Shown here piece by piece: positions 9,253-16,259 of a stretch of 52,984 nucleotides of DNA (positions are counted from its first letter, which is position 1; every line of letters starts with the position of its first letter). Origin of the DNA: Bacillota bacterium (GTDB taxonomy: Bacteria; Bacillota_I; Bacilli_A; Erysipelotrichales; Erysipelotrichaceae). The position numbers were made by a program, and so were the translations under genes. Under the pieces are notes generated by a model that saw nothing but the letters and a program-made list of their open reading frames with translations, searched no databases and was not told the DNA's origin. The DNA lies in NCBI GenBank assembly GCA_023426935.1, contig JAEZBR010000046.1, positions 1 to 52,984 on the forward strand, in the 5' to 3' direction.

Positions 9253-9555
9253 TTAATCTATCGTTTCCACTAAGAAACTTACGGGTCTAAACCCATCATT
9301 ACAACTGATCATCGCTGACTTTTTATTCTTCATCCAACCATCATAGAAATCCTGACCACCTAAAGCCAGTGTCGTGACAAACTTATCTAAACTCTCCCAG
9401 GCACTTTCACAGAACCCTTCCGGTCTAGTACCGTTCTCCACGATGAATGTTTGTCCTACCTTCATGGTACAGGCATGTTCAAGCTGATTCTCGTACTTTT
9501 TGATCAGATCCGGATAAGTAGTAATCTTCATTACGGTTATTTTAACTTGTTTCAT
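9253..9555 (-). CDS. TIGR04076-family small protein
   Basis: A 100-residue cytosolic protein that I place in the uncharacterised TIGR04076 family from its length and pattern (KITVMKIT start, conserved Cys in HACTMKVGQTF, C-terminal NDGFRPVSF). No catalytic role is established for the family as far as I know. The ATG has an AAGGAG site 4 bases ahead. It sits alone, divergent from the MATE gene, inside an otherwise conserved division/uvr block, so it was probably inserted together with the MATE gene. No terminator was recognised downstream. Confidence 0.7.
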   Translation of the reverse strand: MKQVKITVMKITTYPDLIKKYENQLEHACTMKVGQTFIVENGTRPEGFCESAWESLDKFVTTLALGGQDFYDGWMKNKKSAMISCNDGFRPVSFLVETID

Positions 9556-9799
9556 AAGGCTCCTTCGAGTCCATAATAACCCTTACGCTTGTCGCTTACT
9601 AGTTTATAACCGATTTATTTAATCACGCAGTAAAGAGACTGTTATATCTTTCTTCGAATGAAAAGGGTACCGAGAATTTGTTTTCATAGGTTAAATGTTA
9701 GGCTTTTTATTGTCCACCCTTTTTAAGTGACATTTAACTTTTCGCTTCAGAAGCCGGTAGTTATGCAGGGTGGTCATGTCCAAACCTTACGGTTCATGA

Positions 9800-9805
9800 T
9801 ATACT
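9800..9805 (+). promoter_or_regulatory. Extended -10 box of the MATE gene, near-leaderless
   Basis: TGA-TATACT forms an extended -10, and only 9 bases separate it from the ATG at 9815. The mRNA would start 0-3 bases before the ATG and no Shine-Dalgarno is present. Confidence 0.55.
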
Positions 9806-9814
9806 AAAGCACAT

Positions 9815-11194
9815 ATGACCTGGGAAAAATTTAAACACAAGTTCATCGGCGATAAAGCCTTCATGAAAGCCGCATTGGTAGTTGCGGTTCCGTTAATGTT
9901 ACAACAACTTATTACCGGCTCTGTTAACCTGATTGATAACCTAATGGTTGGTCAGTTAGGAGACTATGCGATCGGGGGCGTAGCGGCGGTAAACCGTTAT
10001 TACATGATCGCAACTTTCGGCACGAATGGTTTAGTAGCTGCCGCATCGATCTTTATCGCACAATATTATGGAGCGAATGATCCCCAGCACATGAAACAAT
10101 CTTTCCGCTTTGCGATTGATAGTGCGATGATTGTAATGATCGTGTTTTCTTTCTTAGGTGCCTTCTTTCCTTCAGTAATCGTCGGCTTCTTTACTAATGA
10201 TCCCAACGTTATCGAGTTCGGAGTTAATTATTTAAGAGTCGCTGCCTTATCCTTCTTACCCTATGGAATTTCCTTGGCGATTTCTAATTCGATCCGTTCC
10301 GTTGGTGAAACGAAGATTCCTTTCTATATCAGTGCGATTGCGGTTGTCGTAAATACGATTCTGAACTATTGTTTCATCTTCGGTAAATTCGGTTTCCCGA
10401 ATATGGGGGTCGTAGGTGCAGCCTTAGCGACTTACATTGCCCGAATCGTGGAACTGATCCTATATTTAGTTGCCTTAAAATTAGGCGATTATCAATTCAA
10501 AACCCGAGTTTTTGACCTTCTTAAAATGTCGAGACATTTAATTGAACGTATCTTGGTTAAAGCGGCTCCGTTAGCTTTGAACGAAGTACTATGGTCCTTC
10601 GGTATGGCAATGTTATATAAGTTCTATGCGACTAGAGGTCCGGAAGTCTTATCCGGTTATTCAATCGCGAGTACGGTCGGAGATTTATTCTTTATCTTGT
10701 TTGGCGGAATGGCCGCTGCCACCACGGTCTTAGTCGCCCAGAAATTAGGCGCTGGTGAATTAGATAAAGCCAAAGACAACGCTTATAAACTATTGGGCTT
10801 CAGTGTTATTCTCTCCTTCTTCTTTGGGGTCATGATGTTTCTTACTTCCTTCATCGTTCCTTACCTTTATTCTAAGGTCTCGATGGAAGCGAAATATACT
10901 GCTGTTACTTTCTTACAAATCCAAGCTTGTTTATTCTGGATCTATATGATTGTTACACAATGTTACTTCATCTTGCGCGCCGGCGGTGATATGAAACACA
11001 CCCTTATTTTGGATAGTGTATTCATGTGGACGATAAACATTCCCTTAGTCGCAATCATTACTTATTATACTAACCTACCGATCTTCGTTCTCTATCTGAT
11101 TGGGCAGTCAACGGATGTCGTAAAAATGTTTCTGGCTTTCCATCTGATCAAGAAAGAGAAATGGGTAAATAATTTAACTACTGTGAAGGATTAA
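9815..11194 (+). CDS. MATE-family efflux transporter
   Basis: A 459-residue polytopic membrane protein with about 12 hydrophobic segments in two similar halves, the hallmark of MatE (multidrug and toxin extrusion) antiporters that expel cationic compounds using a Na+ or H+ gradient. The N-terminal half has the typical VPLMLQQLI...LIDNLMVGQLG opening, and the second half opens with a related pattern (APLALNEVLWSFG). It is the only plus-strand gene in the first 27 kb and is flanked by conserved minus-strand genes, which suggests insertion. No ribosome site precedes the ATG. A bidirectional terminator follows directly. The substrate cannot be told from sequence. Confidence 0.92.
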   Translation: MTWEKFKHKFIGDKAFMKAALVVAVPLMLQQLITGSVNLIDNLMVGQLGDYAIGGVAAVNRYYMIATFGTNGLVAAASIFIAQYYGANDPQHMKQSFRFAIDSAMIVMIVFSFLGAFFPSVIVGFFTNDPNVIEFGVNYLRVAALSFLPYGISLAISNSIRSVGETKIPFYISAIAVVVNTILNYCFIFGKFGFPNMGVVGAALATYIARIVELILYLVALKLGDYQFKTRVFDLLKMSRHLIERILVKAAPLALNEVLWSFGMAMLYKFYATRGPEVLSGYSIASTVGDLFFILFGGMAAATTVLVAQKLGAGELDKAKDNAYKLLGFSVILSFFFGVMMFLTSFIVPYLYSKVSMEAKYTAVTFLQIQACLFWIYMIVTQCYFILRAGGDMKHTLILDSVFMWTINIPLVAIITYYTNLPIFVLYLIGQSTDVVKMFLAFHLIKKEKWVNNLTTVKD

Positions 11195-11195
11195 T

Positions 11196-11222
11196 AAAAG
11201 GGACAGGCAATCCCTTTTTTTT
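11196..11222. terminator. Bidirectional terminator between MATE and M23 genes
   Basis: Arms AAAAGGGA (11196-11203) and TCCCTTTT flank a 7-base loop, with a run of T to 11222 on the plus strand and a shorter T tract on the minus strand. It serves two convergent genes. Confidence 0.85.
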
Positions 11223-12623
11223 CTAGCTACTGTAAGAATGTCCGTAGGAAACATTGAAGACACTTTCAGGTCTAATTCGGCACGGAGCACTCTTATTGCC
11301 GCATATTCCGTTGAAACTCCATCCGGCTCCGAAGGATAATCCTTTTCGAGCCATCAGATTCAATGCTTCCTGAATGGAAATCGAGCCTAGATAATATAGA
11401 TCGATATGAGTATGAGGGCCTGTCGAATTACCCGATGATCCTACCTTACCTAATCTAGTTCCCTGCGTTACGACTTGACCGACGGAAACATAGTTTTTAA
11501 TTCCGGAGGACATATGATTATACCCTACCGCATATGTTTCCCCGCCGACCTGACAAATCAAGGTAACCGTATTACCGCCACCGGAAGGGGTACCCGACCA
11601 GTTTCCTAACCAGCCCCACCCATATCCATCAGAAATATACGCAACTATTCCGTTAGCGACCGCGACATCATACTTTGAGGTTGAAGCTGCAAAATCGACT
11701 CCTAAGTGAACGCCGCCATCCGGATAATACCAAGTGCCGGCAGAAATATAGAAACTTCCCTCAATTGGGAAAATCCAGCCTAAACTCGGAGCAATATAAC
11801 CGATATTATCCGCTATCTTCTGAATCGAATTTTTTAAATCACCAAGATCATCCGAAGCCGCGCGCTTAGCCGCTTCTAATTCCGCTTCCTGCTTCTGATA
11901 TTCCAGAACCAACTCTTCTTGTGAAGCTTTAGCCGAATCAACGCTGGCTTTAGTCTCGTTGAGGATATCTTGCTGGCTGGTCATGGAGTTCTTCTGTTCC
12001 TGCATTTCATCCTGATCAGCTTTTAATTTAGTCTTCTCATCTTCCATCTCTTTAATCTGATTGGTATCGTAATCCATTATTTCATTGATAGCACTGGTAC
12101 GTCTTATTAAATCCACGAAATCGGTTGCCCCCATAATAAATTCGATATATTTATTTAAGGAAACAAACGGTTGCATATCGACCATCCGACTCTTGATCTG
12201 ATTATTCAGCTTTTCAATTTTCAAAGTTCTCTCATCAATTTGAGCTTGTAATTTTGCAATGTTCGCATTGATGGTATCGATCTGCGTTTGTAAAGCCGAG
12301 ATCTGACTATTTAATTCATCAATCTGCGCTTGTAAGGCGTTGATGGTACTGATGACGGAACTAATATTACCCTTGATTGAATTAATCTGATTCTGGGTAT
12401 TCTGAACCTGATTCTGAATATCTTTAGCTTTCGCCGTTAAATACTGCTGGAATAATTTACAGGTATTCTTATCATCCGAAGATAATCCGGTTTGAGAACA
12501 TAGGGAATAATACTTTCCCTCATCGCTGGCGAAATCAGTATCGTCAACCGCATAGATAAGCTTAGTTCCGTTAGAAAGAAAGATAATGACGGCCAATAAA
12601 AGAATGGATATTTTCTTGATCAT
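11223..12623 (-). CDS. Coiled-coil M23 peptidoglycan hydrolase, FtsEX partner (PcsB/EnvC type)
   Basis: A 466-residue secreted wall hydrolase or activator. Residues 1-26 are a signal peptide. About 45-255 is a long coiled coil rich in Q, I and L heptads. About 285-405 is an M23 (LytM) domain with the zinc-ligand motifs HLGVDF and HTHIDL intact, so it should be catalytic, unlike E. coli EnvC. A C-terminal tail of about 50 residues follows. The ATG at 12623 overlaps the ftsX stop (ATGA) and has an AGGTGG site; a GTG at 12632 is in frame but less likely. Adjacency to ftsE-ftsX says that this is the extracellular effector gated by FtsEX during division, as PcsB is in streptococci. Confidence 0.88.
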   Translation of the reverse strand: MIKKISILLLAVIIFLSNGTKLIYAVDDTDFASDEGKYYSLCSQTGLSSDDKNTCKLFQQYLTAKAKDIQNQVQNTQNQINSIKGNISSVISTINALQAQIDELNSQISALQTQIDTINANIAKLQAQIDERTLKIEKLNNQIKSRMVDMQPFVSLNKYIEFIMGATDFVDLIRRTSAINEIMDYDTNQIKEMEDEKTKLKADQDEMQEQKNSMTSQQDILNETKASVDSAKASQEELVLEYQKQEAELEAAKRAASDDLGDLKNSIQKIADNIGYIAPSLGWIFPIEGSFYISAGTWYYPDGGVHLGVDFAASTSKYDVAVANGIVAYISDGYGWGWLGNWSGTPSGGGNTVTLICQVGGETYAVGYNHMSSGIKNYVSVGQVVTQGTRLGKVGSSGNSTGPHTHIDLYYLGSISIQEALNLMARKGLSFGAGWSFNGICGNKSAPCRIRPESVFNVSYGHSYSS

Positions 12624-13516
12624 CGTTTCCACCTCAGATTCCGGTTAACGGAGAATAAACTGCCTAAGAATCCGACAATTATTCCCATCCCTAGCAAAGC
12701 TAAAGAAATCCATAACGAGAACGGGAAGACCGGTAGAAGCGTTAAAATTCCTGTGATTAGTTTACCACCCATCGCTTCATAGATCAGATTGTAACCGAAG
12801 ATCGTAAAGAGAATAGGAATAATCGAACCTAAGACACCGATGAAAATACCTTCCATGACAAAGGGAGCTCGAATATAATTATTGGTCGCTCCGACATACC
12901 GCATAATCGCAATTTCTTCCTGTCGGGCATAGATTGTGATCTTGATCGTGTTGGAAACCAAGAAAATCGCTAACAGACTTAAAGCTAAAATAATAATCGC
13001 TCCGCCATTTCGGATCGAAGTGAGGGTCGACATAAACTGTTCTGTTGTCGCCCCGCCGAATGTAGCTTCGCTGATGCCGGAAATTCTTCCGATTGCCGTA
13101 GAGACATCCGCAATCTTATAGTTCTGTTTAACTTCGACAATAAAGGCTCTGCTTAAGGGATTATTATCCCGATAAACTTCAAACATTTCGCCGGATTCCC
13201 CAAACTCTTCTTTCAGTTTATCTAGTTCTTCATCCTTGCTGGAATACTCGACTGATGCCACACCGTCAATATTCTTAATCTTGTTCTGCAAAAGACTTAT
13301 CTGATCTTCTTTGACATCTTCGTCGATTTTTACAAAGATCTTAACACTCTCTTGTAAATTAACCGTAATCTGCGAAATATTAACAATTACAATCAAAAGA
13401 ATACTCATCAAAATTAAGGTGACCGTTACGGCACTGGCAGCGGAAATCGACATGGCCAAATGCCTATGAATACCGGTAGTTGCTTCATGTAAATGACGTT
13501 TGAAAGCTCTAATCAT
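12620..13516 (-). CDS. ftsX: Cell-division ABC transporter permease FtsX
   Basis: FtsX is the membrane half of FtsEX, which does not transport but transmits ATP-driven movement to wall hydrolases outside. About 298 residues: a cytosolic start, TM1 around residues 22-48, a large extracellular loop with the ECL1 fold, then three TM segments near the C-terminus (around 170-195, 220-245, 260-285). Two starts are possible. ATG 13516 overlaps the ftsE end by 8 bases; ATG 13525 is only 2 bases from the AGGAGG site. The later start gives a better spacing and a family-like MIRAF opening. Coupled upstream to ftsE and downstream to the M23 gene. Confidence 0.93.
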   Translation of the reverse strand: MIRAFKRHLHEATTGIHRHLAMSISAASAVTVTLILMSILLIVIVNISQITVNLQESVKIFVKIDEDVKEDQISLLQNKIKNIDGVASVEYSSKDEELDKLKEEFGESGEMFEVYRDNNPLSRAFIVEVKQNYKIADVSTAIGRISGISEATFGGATTEQFMSTLTSIRNGGAIIILALSLLAIFLVSNTIKITIYARQEEIAIMRYVGATNNYIRAPFVMEGIFIGVLGSIIPILFTIFGYNLIYEAMGGKLITGILTLLPVFPFSLWISLALLGMGIIVGFLGSLFSVNRNLRWKR

Positions 13517-14204
13517 GATGTTCATAGCCTCCTTCTTTAAAATCGGCTACGACATATCCGTCTTCCAACTTGATCGTCCGATGCCGCATGGAATCGACGA
13601 TTGCCCGATCATGCGTAACCATTAAAACGGTCGATTTTTCTTTTTGGTTAATCAGACTAAGTAACTCAATGATACCTCTAGCGGTATCCGGGTCAAGGTT
13701 TCCGGTCGGTTCATCCGCAATTAATATCCGCGGTTTATTCGCAATCGCTCTAGCAATCGCCACCCGCTGCTGTTGTCCACCGGATAGTTCTTCCGGATAA
13801 GAATTAGCTTTATCCTGTAATCCGACTAAATTTAAAACATGACGAACCCTTTTACGGATTTGTAAGTTTGGCATATTAATTACTTCCAAGGCAAAAGCCA
13901 CATTCTCAAAAGTTGTTTTCTTCGGTAACAAACGGAAATCTTGGAAAACAACTCCGACATTTCGACGGTATAAAGGAACTTTGTTATGTTTAAGTTTGCC
14001 GACATTGGTATTTGCCACGATGACTTTTCCCTTAGTGGGAATTTCTTCACCGTCAATTAGTTTTATCAAGGTACTCTTACCTGATCCGGTGGCGCCGATG
14101 ATATAAACAAATTCGCCTTCTTCAATTGTCAAATCGACATCTCTTAAGGCGTTAACCCCGTTCTTATAGGTTTTTGCGACATCGGTAAGTTCTAGAATTG
14201 CCGT
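13509..14204 (-). CDS. ftsE: Cell-division ATP-binding protein FtsE (non-canonical start codon)
   Basis: FtsE is the cytosolic ATPase of FtsEX. It has Walker A GATGSGKS, signature LSGGQQQR and Walker B ILIADEP. The first ATG/GTG/TTG in frame is a TTG at 14132, which would delete about 24 conserved residues. Upstream the frame stays open and encodes TAILELTDVAKTYKNGVNAL, which matches the N-terminus of the family. An in-frame TGA lies just upstream of the ribosome site. The only starts that restore full length are ACG at 14204, 7 bases after GTGAGG, or ATT at 14198. ACG has the better spacing and gives 231 residues against about 228 for the family. It precedes ftsX with an 8-base overlap and has its own -10 box. 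Confidence 0.85.
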   Translation of the reverse strand, partial: TAILELTDVAKTYKNGVNALRDVDLTIEEGEFVYIIGATGSGKSTLIKLIDGEEIPTKGKVIVANTNVGKLKHNKVPLYRRNVGVVFQDFRLLPKKTTFENVAFALEVINMPNLQIRKRVRHVLNLVGLQDKANSYPEELSGGQQQRVAIARAIANKPRILIADEPTGNLDPDTARGIIELLSLINQKEKSTVLMVTHDRAIVDSMRHRTIKLEDGYVVADFKEGGYEHHD

Positions 14205-14228
14205 ATGAATACCTCACTTTCTGGTTAA

Positions 14229-14234
14229 ATTATA
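14229..14234 (-). promoter_or_regulatory. -10 box of ftsE operon
   Basis: TATAAT on the minus strand, just past the yitT-like stop. The start site would fall near 14222, followed after 5 bases by GTGAGG (14217-14212). This places the ftsE start codon within about 20 bases of the 5' end and supports a start at 14204 or 14198 rather than 14132. Confidence 0.5.
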
Positions 14235-14247
14235 AGCATAAACAATT

Positions 14248-15126
14248 TCAATGTCGAGGACGGTAGGTAAATCCTTCCCCTTGAACTTCGGTTGCTTCAG
14301 ACACGACCACAAAACTCAACGGATCAACGTGATTAACAATCTTTTTTAATTCGGCATACTGATTCTGCTGAATTACCACAAAGACGATGGGTTTATCTTC
14401 CTTGGAATAACCACCCTTGCTGGAGATTAAGGTTGTCCCGCGTCCCAAACGTTCTTGAATCTTATCGTTTATTTCATTCCAGTTATCGGAAATAATATAG
14501 ATTGCTTTGGATTGCTCCCCACCCAGCAATAACATCTTATCGATCATCACACTGGAAGCATAGACGGAAATCAGTCCGATTAAAACTGCGGACATTCCAT
14601 AAGCGACTAAGCCGAAAGCAACCGTAACTCCATCGACAATCAAGGCGCCTTTAGATAATTCGATGCCTAAATATTTCTTCATTAATAAGGGTGGAATATC
14701 TAAGCCTCCGGTTGAACCCCCGGTTCTAAAGACCATCCCCACCCCCATCCCGGTTAATACGCCGGCATAAACGGAGGCCAATAATGGTTCAATCGGTAAA
14801 GTTACCGGAAAGAATCCCAGGATGAAGATAAAGACCGGATATAAAATCGTACTCAGAGTCGTTTTAATCGCAAAGTTTTTACCTAGAAAGATGGTTCCAA
14901 TAATAAACAAGAGAACAATTAAGACATCAATAATGATTGTTTCATCCCAATGGGTAAACTTATTCACGATAACACTGATTCCGGCAACGCCACCGGTTAA
15001 TAAATTAAACGGCAGTACAAAATAAACCGAAGAAATCGCTAAAGCTAAATTTCCGAAGATTACTAAAAGAACATCACTGATCTGTTCTCTAATCGGCCTT
15101 TCATTGAAGGTTTGAATCGCACTCAT
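14248..15126 (-). CDS. YitT-family membrane protein (DUF2179 C-terminus)
   Basis: A 292-residue integral membrane protein with five or six hydrophobic segments in residues 20-200. Conserved motifs of the YitT family are present (FNLLTGGVAGIS and GGSTGGLDIPPLL). A soluble C-terminal DUF2179 domain of about 80 residues follows. The family's transport role is not settled. The ATG has an AAAGGTAGGGG ribosome site 4 bases ahead. It lies between prfB and ftsE, which are adjacent in many Bacillota, so it looks inserted. It shares the strand with both neighbours; ftsE has its own -10 just downstream. Confidence 0.85.
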   Translation of the reverse strand: MSAIQTFNERPIREQISDVLLVIFGNLALAISSVYFVLPFNLLTGGVAGISVIVNKFTHWDETIIIDVLIVLLFIIGTIFLGKNFAIKTTLSTILYPVFIFILGFFPVTLPIEPLLASVYAGVLTGMGVGMVFRTGGSTGGLDIPPLLMKKYLGIELSKGALIVDGVTVAFGLVAYGMSAVLIGLISVYASSVMIDKMLLLGGEQSKAIYIISDNWNEINDKIQERLGRGTTLISSKGGYSKEDKPIVFVVIQQNQYAELKKIVNHVDPLSFVVVSEATEVQGEGFTYRPRH

Positions 15127-15148
15127 CTTACCCCTACCTTTCTACGCA

Positions 15149-16259
15149 TCATTTCTGCTTTTCCCTTTGACTTTTAAGGTAGTAATAGATGAAATTCTCA
15201 ATATTACCTTCCAATACCGCATCTACGTTAGTCTCTTCGTAGTTTGAACGGTTGTCTTTAACTAAAGTATAAGGACACATGACATACGAACGGATCTGCG
15301 ATCCCCACTCATTGGCTTTAACTTCCCCGATGACTTGTTTCATCGCTTTCGCTTTTTCTTCCAACTGTCTTTCGTATAATCTTGATTTAAGAATATTCAA
15401 AGCTTGCTCCTTATTCTGTAACTGCGATCTTTCCGATTGACAGGTGGCGACGATTCCGGTCGGCTTATGTATAATTCGAACCGCGGAATCGGTCTTATTG
15501 ATATGCTGACCGCCGGCACCGGATGCCCGGTGGGTCTCAATCTCTAAATCATTCGGATCGATGACGACTGAATTATCGTTATCGAACTGGGGAATAACTT
15601 CCACCGACGCAAAGGAAGTATGTCTTCTTGCGGCCGAGTCGAACGGTGAAATTCTAACTAAACGATGCACGCCCTTCTCACTGCGCAGATATCCATAGGC
15701 GAAAGATCCCTGAACGATGAAAGTTACGGTCTTGATTCCCGCTTCGTCACCGTCTTCGTAATCAGTACAGATGATTTTGAACCCGGCTTTACTGGCATAT
15801 CGGGTATACATCCGATATAACATTTCTGCCCAATCCTGGGCTTCCGTTCCACCGGCTCCCGGATGAATTTCCACGATCGCATTTAAATGGTCGTATTCTC
15901 CGGACAGTAAAACTTTCAGTTCGAACTGTTGATAGAATTCTTCTTCTTTTTCATATTCCGCTTCCAACATCGCTGCCAATTCAGCATCGTAAGAAGTCTC
16001 TAAACTTTTAAGATCTTCTTTCAAACTCCTAAACGATTTAGTCAGTCTTTCATAGCCTTCGATAATCTGTTTATTCTCGTTCATGATATTGATTGCATTC
16101 TGTGCCTTATTGTAATCCGCCCAGAAATCATCCGCCATCATTTTGCGGGTCACATCATCGACCTTCTCTTTACGGGTAACTAAGTCAAAGAGAACTCCCC
16201 AACTGCTCTAACTTCGCAATTGTTTTCTCGACCCGGTTATTAAACTCGTTTAATTCCAT
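15149..16259 (-). CDS. prfB: Peptide chain release factor 2 (programmed +1 frameshift)
   Basis: RF2 releases peptides at UGA and UAA on the ribosome. The gene is read in two pieces. The first runs from the ATG at 16259 for 24 codons to CTT at 16190-16188 and meets TGA. The second resumes in the +1 frame at GAC (16186). The slip site is CTT-TGA-C, with an upstream GGGGAG acting as an internal Shine-Dalgarno, the standard RF2 autoregulation signal. The joined product is 369 residues. GGQ is present as GAGGQHINKTDSAVR, and the anticodon-like SPF motif is present in RISPFDSAARR. The start overlaps the secA end by 20 bases, with AAGGA 8 bases ahead. Confidence 0.96.
16185..16200 (-). promoter_or_regulatory. 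prfB +1 programmed frameshift site
   Basis: The minus strand reads GGGGAG, then TTCT, then CTT-TGA-C. The in-frame TGA is at 16187-16185. When RF2 is scarce the ribosome slips one base at CTT and continues with GAC TTA GTT. Frame and flanking protein match RF2 on both sides. Confidence 0.95.

Noticed and set aside
13509..14132. ftsE starting at the TTG at 14132
   Set aside because: This would remove the conserved N-terminal strand ahead of Walker A, and the ribosome site lies 80 bases upstream.
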